A stretch of 64,000 nt of DNA from Selenomonas sp963528755 (lineage in GTDB: Bacteria; Bacillota; Negativicutes; Selenomonadales; Selenomonadaceae), in NCBI RefSeq assembly GCF_963528755.1, contig NZ_CAURXA010000001.1, positions 310,001 to 374,000 on the forward strand, given 5' to 3'. Positions 35,370-44,248 of this stretch are shown here, piece after piece (position 1 is the first letter of the stretch; each line of letters starts with the position of its first letter). The notes under the pieces were generated by a model, which searched no databases, was not told where the DNA came from, and saw only the letters and a list, made by a program, of their open reading frames with translations. The position numbers and the translations under genes were made by a program.

Positions 35370-35411
35370 AGTCCTCGTAGGAAAATCAGCTTTTCTGTGA
35401 GGTGGCGTCTA

Positions 35412-36014
35412 TTGAGAAAAATGGTGATTTTTTCGTCCATCCTTTGCATTTGCCTGCTCTTGTCGAGTGCTGCAGCCTTTGCCAGCGGTTTTCTTGTCAA
35501 GGAAGGCATGCGGGGCGACAGCGTTCGTGCCGTGCAGAAGCTGCTGATCGGGCGCGGCTATCTTGCGGATGGAGAAGATGACGGCGTATGCGGCAAGAAG
35601 ACGGTGACTGCCATCACGAAGTTCCAGCAGGAGAGCGGCTTGGATGCCGACGGCATCTGCGGACAGATGACGTACAGGGCGCTCTCGGGCGGTGAGGAGC
35701 CGCCTGTCATCGAGACTCCTGTGAGCCGCGGCGGCGGTCGTTCGCTGCTTGTGTCGGCGTCGGCGTACAGCCGCTTCGATCCAGGCCTTTCAAGTCATAC
35801 GGCAAGCGGAACCTTGGTGAGAAAGGGTGTGATCGCTGTCGATCCTGCGGTCATACCGATGGGCACGCGCGTCTTTATTCCGGGATACGGCGAAGCGGTG
35901 GCTGAGGACATCGGTTCGGCGATTCGCGGCAATACGATCGACATCGCCTTTGAGACGGCAGAAGAAGCGATTCAGTTCGGCCGCAAGACCATCGAGATCT
36001 TCATCATGGATTGA
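35412..36014 (+). CDS. secreted peptidoglycan-binding 3D-domain protein
   Basis: 200 residues. Signal peptide (FSSILCICLLLSSAAAFA), then a PG_binding_1 domain (MRGDSVRAVQKLLIGRGYL to GICGQMTYRAL, about 33-90) and a C-terminal 3D domain with VSASAYSRFD, GVIAVDPAVIPMGTRVFI and EDIGSAIRGNTIDIAF carrying the catalytic aspartates of MltA/YuiC-type lytic transglycosylases. Likely cleaves or remodels peptidoglycan. The TTG at 35412 is chosen for its GAGGTGG site; GTG 35397 is the alternative. Confidence 0.88.
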   Translation: MRKMVIFSSILCICLLLSSAAAFASGFLVKEGMRGDSVRAVQKLLIGRGYLADGEDDGVCGKKTVTAITKFQQESGLDADGICGQMTYRALSGGEEPPVIETPVSRGGGRSLLVSASAYSRFDPGLSSHTASGTLVRKGVIAVDPAVIPMGTRVFIPGYGEAVAEDIGSAIRGNTIDIAFETAEEAIQFGRKTIEIFIMD

Positions 36015-36064
36015 GAAGCGTTTGCTGTTTTTGCAGCATGATGGCGGCAGAGCATCGGAAAGGT

Positions 36065-36104
36065 AGGCTTTCGGCGCGAAAGATTCGCGCTGGAAGCCTT
36101 TTTT
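36065..36104 (+). terminator. terminator before priA
   Basis: A 16-bp stem with two wobble pairs (36065-36080 with 36084-36099, 3-nt loop) and a T-run. It lies only about 20 nt upstream of the priA start, so priA needs read-through or an unseen promoter within the hairpin region. Confidence 0.75.
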
Positions 36105-36123
36105 CTTGTAGGAGGAGAGCATT

Positions 36124-38532
36124 TTGCGAAGGGCGGAAGTCTTTGTCAATATTCCCGTGAAGAGCATAGCGAAGGCGTACAGCTATGCCGTGCCCGACGA
36201 GATGTCTTTCCTTGCGGCGGGCTGGCGCGTATTTGTGCCTTTCGGCGGGCGTAGGGTCGAGGGCTTCGTCGTCGCCCTCTGGGATGACGAAGGGGAGAGG
36301 ACGGGCTACGAGCTGAAGCCGATCATCGCCGTTGTCGACGAAGAGGCCTGGTTTACGTCCGAGATGCTGGAAACGGCACGTCGAATCGCGGACTTCTACC
36401 TGTGCTCGCCCGCTGAGGCGATGCGGCTCTTCATGCCGGGCAAGAGCGGCTTGAAGATCGAGGTCGAGTATGAGGCAAAAGAGGGGGAAGAGCCGTCTTT
36501 GACGGGCGCGGCGCAGCAGGTTTTCCGTTGCCTCCGTGAAAATGGCGTCATGCGGCTTTCCGTACTTCGCAAGGCGCTTCCTGCGCTTGCCGCAGAGATG
36601 CCTGTTCTCCTGGAGAAGCTCGTGCAGCAAAAGCAGGTGCGAAAGCTCTATCGGGCGCAGCAGCGCGACAAGGCGCGTTATGAGAATATCCTGTCGCTCG
36701 CGCGTCCGCTCGATGAGGCTGTGCTCTCACGCTATCGAAGGCGGCGTGCACAGAAGCGTCTGTTGGAGCTCCTTGCTGCAGAGGGAGAAAAGGCGGATGC
36801 TGCCCTGCGCGAGGCAGGATTTTCCGCCGCTGTCCTTCGCGCGGTACTCGAAGCGGGCGATGTGAAGAGCGAGAAGCGGCGCGTTCTGCGCGACAGTTAC
36901 GGAGATATGACAGGCGTCGGGGCGATGGTCGACCTGACGGCGGAGCAGAGAGCGGCGGTCGATGCCGTGCTTCCTTACATCGGGCGGCGCGAGCATCGCG
37001 GCTTCCTCTTGCAGGGCGTGACAGGAAGTGGCAAGACTCAGGTCTATATCGAGACGGCGGCGGCCGCGCGCAGGGAAGGGCGCAGGGTTATCGTGCTCGT
37101 TCCTGAAATCGCCCTGACGAGCCAGATCATCCTCGCCTTTAAGGGATCTTTTCCCGAGGACATCGTCGTCATGCACAGCCAGCTTTCCCTTGCCGAGCGA
37201 AACGACGCGATCTTCCGCGTGCGGCGCGGGGAGGCGGGCATTGTCATCGGTGCACGCTCGGCACTATTCACACCCATCGAGAACGTCGGACTCATCATCC
37301 TCGACGAGGAGCAGGATATGTCCTATAAGCAGGATGAGGCGCCGCGCTACCATGCTCGTCCCATCGCCGAGGTCATGGCGAAGCTGCATCGCGCCGTACT
37401 GCTTTTGGGCAGCGCCACGCCGTCTCTTGAAACTTCGTACCGTGCGCGCTGCGGCGAGTTTACGCTGCTTTCGATGCCAGAGCGCATCGGTGCGAGACCG
37501 CTCGCGCATGTCGAATGTGTAGACATGCGCGAAGAACTGCATCGCGGCAATCGCACGATCATCTCCGTGCCTCTGCGTCAGCTCATTGAGGAAACGATGG
37601 CGAAGAAGGAGCAGATGATCCTCATGCTGAACCGCCGCGGCTTCTCGACCTTCGTCATGTGCCGCTCGTGCGGCGCCGTCGTCAAATGTCCTTCCTGCTC
37701 GCTGCCGCTCGTCTATCATCGCAGCGGCAGGCTCCTGTGCCATCACTGTGACATCGAGCAGGCCGTGCCGCTCCTGTGCCCCGAATGTTCGAGTCCCTAC
37801 ATCAAATACTTTGGCTCGGGCACGGAAAAGCTGGAAGCGGAACTCAAGGCGCTCGTGCCGACAGCACGCGTCGTGCGCATGGACAGGGATACGACGGCGC
37901 GAAAGCTCGCGCACCAAGAAATTCTCACGGCGTTTCGCGAGAAGAGGTACGACATCCTGCTCGGTACGCAGATGGTCGCCAAGGGGCATGACATCCCGGG
38001 CGTCACGGCGGTCGGCATCCTCAGTGCCGATGCGAGTCTCAACATGCCCGACTTTCGCGCGGCGGAGCGCTGCTTCATGCTCATCACGCAGACGGCGGGC
38101 CGCGCAGGCAGGGGCGAGGCTGCGGGACAAGTCGTCGTGCAGTGCTACAGCCCCGAGCACTATGCGGTGCAGGCGGCACTCAAGCAGGACTACGAGGCCT
38201 TTTATCGCGAGGAGATTGCCATACGCGAGCAGCTCTTTTACCCGCCGTTCAGCCGCCTTGTCAAACTCATCGTGCAGCATGGGGAAGAGGAGGCGGCGCG
38301 TCAGGAAGCGTGCCGCATTCAGGAAAACTTCCTCGCTGCCTTCGCAGGCAGGGAAGGGCAGCAGATCATCGGTCCTGCACCCGCCTTGATCGCCCAGTTT
38401 CGCGGCATCCATCGCTTTGTGCTTCTCATCAAGACGGCGGATCTCGCCGCCGTGAGGGAGTTCCTGCGCGGCGAGGGACTGGATCAGAGGAACGATGTGC
38501 TCATCGACGTCGATCCGATCATGACGATGTGA
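36124..38532 (+). CDS. priA: primosomal protein N' (PriA helicase)
   Basis: 802 residues. It restarts collapsed replication forks. N-terminal 3'-end-binding domain, Walker A GVTGSGKTQ near residue 299-307, a Walker B-like LDEEQDMSYKQDEAPRYHAR in which the usual DEEH is DEEQ, SATPSLET, eight zinc-binding cysteines (CRSCGAVVKCPSC and LLCHHC, LLCPEC), then the helicase C-terminal half with GTQMVAKGHD and TQTAGRAGRG. TTG start after AGGAGGAG. Confidence 0.95.
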   Translation: MRRAEVFVNIPVKSIAKAYSYAVPDEMSFLAAGWRVFVPFGGRRVEGFVVALWDDEGERTGYELKPIIAVVDEEAWFTSEMLETARRIADFYLCSPAEAMRLFMPGKSGLKIEVEYEAKEGEEPSLTGAAQQVFRCLRENGVMRLSVLRKALPALAAEMPVLLEKLVQQKQVRKLYRAQQRDKARYENILSLARPLDEAVLSRYRRRRAQKRLLELLAAEGEKADAALREAGFSAAVLRAVLEAGDVKSEKRRVLRDSYGDMTGVGAMVDLTAEQRAAVDAVLPYIGRREHRGFLLQGVTGSGKTQVYIETAAAARREGRRVIVLVPEIALTSQIILAFKGSFPEDIVVMHSQLSLAERNDAIFRVRRGEAGIVIGARSALFTPIENVGLIILDEEQDMSYKQDEAPRYHARPIAEVMAKLHRAVLLLGSATPSLETSYRARCGEFTLLSMPERIGARPLAHVECVDMREELHRGNRTIISVPLRQLIEETMAKKEQMILMLNRRGFSTFVMCRSCGAVVKCPSCSLPLVYHRSGRLLCHHCDIEQAVPLLCPECSSPYIKYFGSGTEKLEAELKALVPTARVVRMDRDTTARKLAHQEILTAFREKRYDILLGTQMVAKGHDIPGVTAVGILSADASLNMPDFRAAERCFMLITQTAGRAGRGEAAGQVVVQCYSPEHYAVQAALKQDYEAFYREEIAIREQLFYPPFSRLVKLIVQHGEEEAARQEACRIQENFLAAFAGREGQQIIGPAPALIAQFRGIHRFVLLIKTADLAAVREFLRGEGLDQRNDVLIDVDPIMTM

Positions 38533-38550
38533 GCCATGCAAAAATACTTG

Positions 38551-38579
38551 TTGCAAAATTTCTTCAAAGGCAGTATACT
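38551..38579 (+). promoter_or_regulatory. ssrA promoter
   Basis: TTGCAA (38551-38556), 17-bp spacer, TATACT (38574-38579). The transcript would start near 38586, leaving a 5' leader of about 57 nt to be removed, presumably by RNase P, before the mature tmRNA end. Confidence 0.72.
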
Positions 38580-38642
38580 ATACATCCAAGCTGAACGGGC
38601 TTTTGAGAGTCTTTTCAGCGAGCGCTTCATGTGCATGCCAAC

Positions 38643-38995
38643 GGGGACGTAAAGGTTTCGACGAGGGTAGATGGTGCATGGGCAGCGAGCCGGGGGTTCA
38701 CCATCCCGTCAGCAAGGTGAAACTTTTATTTAAACATAAAAGCAAACGAAGACTACGCTCTGGCAGCTTGACGCCAGCCTCTGTCCGCTTGGCTCCCGCC
38801 TGAGCGGATAAGAGGACAACTGCGGGATACCTGAGAGTTGATTTTCGCAGGCTCAAAAGGGAATTTTTTGCGGAATCGGATGACGGAAGCCTGTCTGCGG
38901 GCGTCTGGATTCTTAAATAAAAACACAGACTGCGCTCGGAGAAGCCGATGAAACAATGCTTTCGGACAGGAGTTCGATTCTCCTCGTCTCCACCA
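38643..38995 (+). ncRNA. ssrA: transfer-messenger RNA
   Basis: 353 nt. The 5' end GGGGACGTAAAGGTTTCGAC and 3' T-arm GTTCGATTCTCC ending CTCCACCA are the tRNA-like half. The tag reading frame at 38742-38771 is GCA AAC GAA GAC TAC GCT CTG GCA GCT TGA, encoding ANEDYALAA after the alanine carried by tmRNA. The rest holds pseudoknot-rich sequence. It rescues ribosomes stalled on broken mRNA together with SmpB. Confidence 0.97.
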
Positions 38996-39026
38996 GAGAA
39001 AAAGCGGCAGAGCCGTTGAAATAAAG

Positions 39027-39069
39027 AAGAGGACGCCTGCGGCATTCGTACCGCAGGCGTCCTCTTTTC
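39027..39069 (+). terminator. terminator after ssrA
   Basis: A perfect 16-bp stem (39027-39042 with 39051-39066, 8-nt loop) ending in TTTTC. Symmetric, so it may also protect against transcription from the convergent EAL gene. Confidence 0.92.
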
Positions 39070-39134
39070 GTGTTTGCACGTCGGCTTCGGTGATCGATGT
39101 GCGTAGGATTGTCTTCTGTTCATCCATGGGAATT

Positions 39135-41384
39135 CTACTTCTTTTTCTTTTCCAACAGGGCAAAGAAATCAGAAATCTCCATCGGCCGGTGGAAGTAGAA
39201 GCCTTGGATGTAGTCGCAGCCCGCCTCGAGAACGGTCTGAAGTTCCTGATCTGTCTCGACGCCTTCGACACAGACCTTCTTGCCGAACTTATGACAAGAG
39301 TAGACGATGCTCGATATAAAGTCGCTGCTGTTTTTGGAATAGGCCATTTCTTTCATCAAGCTGCGATCGAGCTTTACGATGTCGGACGGGTGTTTCAAGA
39401 GAAGTTCCAAGGAGGAATATCCCGTGCCAAAGTCGTCGAGCGCGAGACGAATGCCGAGGTCGCGGCACGCTTCAATGAAGGTCTGTAAAGTGGCGGGGCT
39501 TTCGTTGTAGTTCGTTTCCGTGAGTTCTGCAACGAGATTCTTGCCATCCATTTTGTGACGGGCAAGGGTCTGACGCATGAAGGGCAGGAAGTCGGGGTCC
39601 AGCACTTGATGATAACTGACGTTGAAGTTTAGGGAAAAGTTAGGGTTCGTACGGCGTATACGCTTGGCATGGATGACTGCCTGTTCGAAGATCCAGCGTC
39701 CGACAGCGCGGATTTGTTGAGTGCGCTCCAAGATGGGGATGAATACGGCGGGTGAGATGTTCGTGCCCTCGTGGGACCAGCGGCACAGAAGTTCGCCGCT
39801 GACGATGCCGAAATCGTCGGTGGTGACCGTCGGCTGGATGACCGTGCGGAAGTTGGCGCAACCATGCTCGACATCCTCATTGATGGCGAGCAGGAAACGG
39901 CTGAGGTTTTTGCGCGTTTCGAGATTCTTTGAGGAGAAAAGAACATAAGGCTCATCGGGGGATTCTTTTGCGAGATCCAAGAGGCTCAGCATGTTGGCGA
40001 TGATCTCATCACATGCTGTATCGCTCGGTATGCCCTCCATCAAGGCGAGAGAAGAGGGCGTTTGTACAGCAAGACCGTAGATGGCATAGAGATTCCTCAC
40101 CGTCAGACTGATGAATTCGAGTATCGTCCTCGGATCTTCAGTGATATTGGGCGAAAGGATTGCGAGGAAGCGCAGACCGTCGAGGCGGTAGATCAGAAGA
40201 CCGTCGCGGAAGCGGTTCGTGAGTCCGGCTGCGATGTCTTTGAGAAGTGCATCGGAATGGCTTCGGCCGTGCATCTCGTTGATTTCGCGGAAGTTGTTCA
40301 AGCGGAAGCCGATGAAGGAAAGGGAAGGATATTCCTTTTGCAGTTCCTGCAATTTGATTTCCGCACCGTTCTCGCGTGCAAATCCTGTGATAGGATCGAC
40401 GACAAAATCGAGTGCGAGGCGCGAGATGCTGCCGGAAAAGAATAGGGGATTCTCGCGTGTCGAATCCCATTTGAGGATGCCGCAACAACGAATCCAGAAC
40501 TCGTTTCCTTTATGATCGCTCACACGGTAGCGCAGATCATGGGTATCGCGCTTGCTTTCGATGATGTCGGCAATGTCTGCCCTGTATGTGGCGAGATCGT
40601 TGGGGCGATGGATTCGACTTTCCCATTTCTTGAGAAAGTCCTTGACAACGTTGCTCTTGAAAGCAAAAGTTTCGCGCATCTGGTCGTTGATGTAGAATAG
40701 GTTCGATTGCATGTCGCCGAAGTAGATGTATTGGTCGGCGAGTTCAATGGAATCGAGGAAACTTGGGAAGTCGAAGCGATTCTCTCGAAGGAAGGTGGAG
40801 AGAGCTCCCTTGTCGGCATCGGCATCGATTTCTGCAGCAACGCCGCCCGTGCTGCGCAAGAGATCCCTCATGCGGATGATGCGCATTGCAAAGCGCCCGA
40901 CAAGGTACAACGCTGCTGTGAGATCACGAACTTTTTCCCAATCAGGAACATCGGAGATGATGACGCCTGATGGCTCGCCATCCTTGAAGAGGGGGACAGC
41001 GGATAGGGAGTAAAGACCGAGCGAGGTGAAACACTGGCTGGCAAGAGGGTGTTTGGCAGCAATCGCCTGTGTATCCTTATAGAGAATGCACTTGCCGTTC
41101 ATCAATTGATCATACGTCAAGGCGACAGCAGCGCGCACGAGGCCATCCTCAGGCTGCTTGTATGGTTCCATATCATTTGAACTCCAAGTGTAGGCGGGCG
41201 TAGAGCGCTCATCCAAGGGTTCGATGATCATGATGCGATGCAATGCAAAGATATCGCCTATATACTGAAAGAGCGAGCAGATGCCTTCGTCAGATTCTTC
41301 TGTATCGACGATTTTTTTCAAAAAAGCTGCAGAAAGTTCGGTTTTTTCACAGAATTCATCAAGCCATTCCAAAACGGAGTTCAT
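39135..41384 (-). CDS. GAF-PAS-degenerate GGDEF-EAL protein, probable c-di-GMP phosphodiesterase
   Basis: 749 residues from the ATG with AAAGGAG in front. Order: N-terminal helical region, a GAF-like sensor (about 30-190), a PAS-like domain (about 225-320), a GGDEF domain whose signature is LDGLRF and thus not a cyclase, and an EAL domain. The EAL residues are present: GELLCRW, NFNVSYHQ, AELTETN, ALDDFGTGYSS, VKLDRS, CVEGVET and QGFYFHRP, so the phosphodiesterase should be active. No membrane segment, so it is cytosolic and probably senses a ligand. Confidence 0.9.
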   Translation of the reverse strand: MNSVLEWLDEFCEKTELSAAFLKKIVDTEESDEGICSLFQYIGDIFALHRIMIIEPLDERSTPAYTWSSNDMEPYKQPEDGLVRAAVALTYDQLMNGKCILYKDTQAIAAKHPLASQCFTSLGLYSLSAVPLFKDGEPSGVIISDVPDWEKVRDLTAALYLVGRFAMRIIRMRDLLRSTGGVAAEIDADADKGALSTFLRENRFDFPSFLDSIELADQYIYFGDMQSNLFYINDQMRETFAFKSNVVKDFLKKWESRIHRPNDLATYRADIADIIESKRDTHDLRYRVSDHKGNEFWIRCCGILKWDSTRENPLFFSGSISRLALDFVVDPITGFARENGAEIKLQELQKEYPSLSFIGFRLNNFREINEMHGRSHSDALLKDIAAGLTNRFRDGLLIYRLDGLRFLAILSPNITEDPRTILEFISLTVRNLYAIYGLAVQTPSSLALMEGIPSDTACDEIIANMLSLLDLAKESPDEPYVLFSSKNLETRKNLSRFLLAINEDVEHGCANFRTVIQPTVTTDDFGIVSGELLCRWSHEGTNISPAVFIPILERTQQIRAVGRWIFEQAVIHAKRIRRTNPNFSLNFNVSYHQVLDPDFLPFMRQTLARHKMDGKNLVAELTETNYNESPATLQTFIEACRDLGIRLALDDFGTGYSSLELLLKHPSDIVKLDRSLMKEMAYSKNSSDFISSIVYSCHKFGKKVCVEGVETDQELQTVLEAGCDYIQGFYFHRPMEISDFFALLEKKKK

Positions 41385-41536
41385 GATTCTTCCCAACTCC
41401 TTTGTAGCGTTTTTGGGAATCGCTGATAAATTTAGTACAGTCATCTTGATGCATCTTTTCTGCCCGCTCTGCATCGACAAATCTTCACCGATCTGACGGA
41501 CTTCGTTTATCAGAGCTTCCTTTACTATACGATGTC

Positions 41537-41565
41537 ATTATACATGAAATCCCCCTATTCGTCTA
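41537..41565 (-). promoter_or_regulatory. promoter of the EAL-domain gene
   Basis: On the minus strand TAGACG (41560-41565) and TATAAT (41537-41542), 17 bp apart. It would give a leader of about 145 nt before the ATG at 41384, long enough for control by RNA. Confidence 0.6.
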
Positions 41566-41606
41566 TTATTTATAGGAAAAAAGTTCATATTTTTGAAAAT
41601 CTTTGA

Positions 41607-41636
41607 ATCGCACTTCGCTTTTAAAAGCAGTGCGAT
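41607..41636. repeat. nested palindrome between EAL gene and gph
   Basis: ATCGCACT and AGTGCGAT flank a perfect 12-bp palindrome GCTTTTAAAAGC, with two extra bases (TC) on one side. As RNA it forms a 14-bp hairpin with a 2-nt bulge. It lies in the 360-bp gap 41385-41744, which otherwise holds the EAL promoter and no gene. No T-run follows on either strand, so it may be an operator. Confidence 0.5.
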
Positions 41637-41744
41637 GGACTTTGACGTGTGTTTTCGATCAACCGTGTATTCATGCAGGGAAAAAGAAGCTTTTCGCGAA
41701 TAAAAAAAGAACAATAGTTGGACGATAGCAGAAAGGTGATTCCT

Positions 41745-42404
41745 ATGCAATATAAAGCTGTGATCTTTGATTTAGACGGTACCCTTGTTGATTCCTTGGC
41801 TGATCTTTCGGACAGCGTGAATCTCATGCTGGAAAGTTACGGCTTTCCGACACATGAGGTGGAAAAGTACCGTTATTTCGTCGGTAATGGCTCGAAAAAG
41901 CTCATGGAGCGTACCTTGCCGAGGGATAAGGCGGCGTCCGCCGAATTTGTTGAGGAAGCGCTCGCGAAATATAAGGCGATCTACAAGGAGCATCTTCTGG
42001 AAAAAACGCGTCCCTACAATGGCGTACGGGAACTTCTGGAAGAACTGAAGAGTCGTGGCATTCCTTTGGGAGTCTGCACGAACAAGCATAATGATGCGGC
42101 GTTGACCATCGTGAAGATTCTTTTTGCACCTGGTACCTTTGAAGAAGTGCTCGGTGATCGCCCGGGTTTTCCGAAGAAGCCCAATCCTGCGACCCCATTG
42201 GAAATCGCTTCACACCTTGGCGTGAAGCCCGATGAGGTGGCTTATTTGGGCGACACCTCGGTTGACATGGAAACCGCTGTGCACGCGGGATTTTTGCCTG
42301 TCGGTGTCCTCTGGGGATTCCGTCCCGAAGAGGAACTTGTGAAAAGCGGCGCGAAGGTCTTGCTCAAAGCGCCGTTGGAACTCTTGGAAAAAGTGGAGTT
42401 TTGA
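41745..42404 (+). CDS. gph: HAD-family phosphatase, phosphoglycolate phosphatase-like
   Basis: 219 residues. HAD motif I FDLDGTLVDS at residues 8-17 with the nucleophile Asp, motif II CTNKHN near 114-119, motif III Lys in the GFPKKPNP segment, motif IV GDTSVDM near 170-176. A helical cap lies between motifs I and II. The best family match is Gph/PpaX; the substrate is uncertain. AGAAAGGTGA precedes the ATG at 41745. Confidence 0.85.
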   Translation: MQYKAVIFDLDGTLVDSLADLSDSVNLMLESYGFPTHEVEKYRYFVGNGSKKLMERTLPRDKAASAEFVEEALAKYKAIYKEHLLEKTRPYNGVRELLEELKSRGIPLGVCTNKHNDAALTIVKILFAPGTFEEVLGDRPGFPKKPNPATPLEIASHLGVKPDEVAYLGDTSVDMETAVHAGFLPVGVLWGFRPEEELVKSGAKVLLKAPLELLEKVEF

Positions 42405-42437
42405 ATAGTTGCCAGACGATTGAAGGAAAGAGAAACA

Positions 42438-43811
42438 ATGAGAAAAGAAATTCCCGTGCAACAGGGCGAAAAATATGAAATCACAATCAAGACCCTTGGC
42501 GCGAGTGGCGAGGGTGTGGGGCGTGCTGCCGATTTCACTGTATTTGTGCTCGGCGCTTTGCCTGGCGAGCGCGTGCTCGTGCGTATCGACGAGGTTAAGA
42601 AAACGTATGCGCGCGGAAAACTCGTGGAAATCTTGGAGAAAAGTCCTCAGCGCATTTCCCCCGCCTGTCCGATTTATGACTTTTGCGGTGGCTGTCAGCT
42701 TCAGCACCTGTCGTATGAGGGGCAGTTGCACTGGAAGCGTCAGCAGGTCGTCGATGCCGTCGAGCGCATCGGAAGGCTTTCCGGCATCGAGGTGCTGCCC
42801 GTTTTAGGTGCGAAAGAGCCGTGGTTCTATCGCAACAAGATGCAGTTTCCCGTAGGAAGGAAGCGGGGGAAGACGGTCATCGGCTGCTTTGCCAAAGGCT
42901 CGCATGATATTATCGATACGAGGGACTGTCGGATTCAAAAGGAAGGTAACAACACCATTGTCAACGTCATGCGCGAGGTCGTCGATCGTTTGCGTATTCC
43001 CATCTATGATGAAGATCGTCACACAGGTGTCCTGCGCCACGTCGTCGGCCGTATTGGGGAAAACGGCGAAGCGATGGTCGTGCTCGTCACAGCGACGAGG
43101 GATTTGCCTAAGGCGAAAGAAATCATACGGTTTCTTAAGGAGCGCGTGCCAAACCTCAGGAGCGTGCAGCAAAATATTCAGACGTACCGCAATAATGTCA
43201 TATTGGGGCGCGAGACAAAACTCCTCTGGGGCAAGCCGACGATCCCTGACCGCATCGGCAAACTGCACTTCTCCATCTCCGCACGGTCGTTTTTCCAAGT
43301 CAATACGGAGCAGGCCGCCGTTCTTTATGAGAAGGCTCTCGAATATGCAGACCTCAATGGAATGGAAACCGTCATCGACGCCTACTGCGGCACAGGTACG
43401 ATCACGCTCTTCCTCGCACAAAAGGCGCATCGTGTTTATGGCATCGAGATCGTCAAGCCCGCGATCGATGATGCGAAGAAAAATGCGCGTGACAATCGCA
43501 TAAAAAATACGGTGTTCCTCGTCGGTGACGCCACAAAGCTCATGCCGCACCTCTATCACGAAAACGTTCATCCCAATGTCATCGTCGTCGACCCGCCGCG
43601 CGCTGGCTGTACGGAAACCGTTTTGAAAACCTTCGCCGCTATGCATCCTGATCGAATCGTTTATGTGTCTTGCAATCCCGCAACTCTGGCAAGGGACATG
43701 GCATTCTTGGCGACACTGGGATATATGGCGAAGGAAATACAGCCGGTCGATATGTTTCCGCAAACATCGCATGTCGAGTGCGTGGTATTGATGTCAAGAG
43801 ATCAGAAGTAA
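42438..43811 (+). CDS. rlmD: 23S rRNA (uracil-C5)-methyltransferase, RlmD/RumA family
   Basis: 457 residues. N-terminal TRAM domain, then a [4Fe-4S] site with Cys77, Cys83 and Cys86 in CPIYDFCGGCQ plus a later Cys in TRDCRIQ, and the SAM domain with DAYCGTGTITLFLAQ, VDPPRAGC (catalytic Cys region) and YVSCNPATLARD. ATG 42438 follows AAGGAAAGAG; 42420 is possible. Its 3' end is a known entry point for integrative elements in Firmicutes, and here foreign DNA begins directly behind it. Confidence 0.93.
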   Translation: MRKEIPVQQGEKYEITIKTLGASGEGVGRAADFTVFVLGALPGERVLVRIDEVKKTYARGKLVEILEKSPQRISPACPIYDFCGGCQLQHLSYEGQLHWKRQQVVDAVERIGRLSGIEVLPVLGAKEPWFYRNKMQFPVGRKRGKTVIGCFAKGSHDIIDTRDCRIQKEGNNTIVNVMREVVDRLRIPIYDEDRHTGVLRHVVGRIGENGEAMVVLVTATRDLPKAKEIIRFLKERVPNLRSVQQNIQTYRNNVILGRETKLLWGKPTIPDRIGKLHFSISARSFFQVNTEQAAVLYEKALEYADLNGMETVIDAYCGTGTITLFLAQKAHRVYGIEIVKPAIDDAKKNARDNRIKNTVFLVGDATKLMPHLYHENVHPNVIVVDPPRAGCTETVLKTFAAMHPDRIVYVSCNPATLARDMAFLATLGYMAKEIQPVDMFPQTSHVECVVLMSRDQK

Positions 43812-44248
43812 AAGCAGGGAAAAGGCTTGAAATCAAGGGATTCCGAGAATATTGCTGGTAGCGTCGCCGGAGTCCCTTATTTATGCCCTTTGCCAACAGT
43901 TGCCACTACTGGTTTTTCAGTATTTGTAACAAGAGAACTGCTTTTGTCCTTGGCGTAACAAAGGAACTACTGTTTTTCGAGGTTCTGGAGAATGTGTGAG
44001 AAGGGAACTTATACCACCACGAAAACGAACCGTAAATTCGCAAAGTAACTTCCGCTGATGTAAGTCTGTGGGATTTAGTCTAAGAAAGCCGATAGGAGTA
44101 AGTGCGAGAAGCATCAGAATTTGTATGCAATGGATGACCTGAGCACAATATCGTCTTAAAAGCGACCGAACCATAAGGGATCATCTGGAAAAATGGACAT
44201 GCTTCGCACTCCGAAAAGCGAGGCTTTTCAGAGTAAGTTCCACCCTAG
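43812..44248. other. non-coding boundary region after rlmD
   Basis: 437 bp with no supported gene. It holds near-repeats TAACAAGAGAACTGCTTTTG (43926) and TAACAAAGGAACTACTGTTT (43956), plus GAAGGGAACTTATACC at about 44000. The last resembles the reverse complement of the 20-bp repeat at 48786. An 85-codon open frame on the minus strand (43917-44174) looks spurious. I could not find a duplicated rlmD end that would mark an attachment site. Confidence 0.4.

Noticed and set aside
38698..39271. Minus-strand frames across tmRNA
   Set aside because: They overlap a clear tmRNA and its terminator; common false gene calls at ssrA.
43917..44174. Open frame of 85 codons on the minus strand after rlmD
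   Set aside because: No start site signal, no domain, and it runs through non-coding repeat-like sequence; treated as chance.
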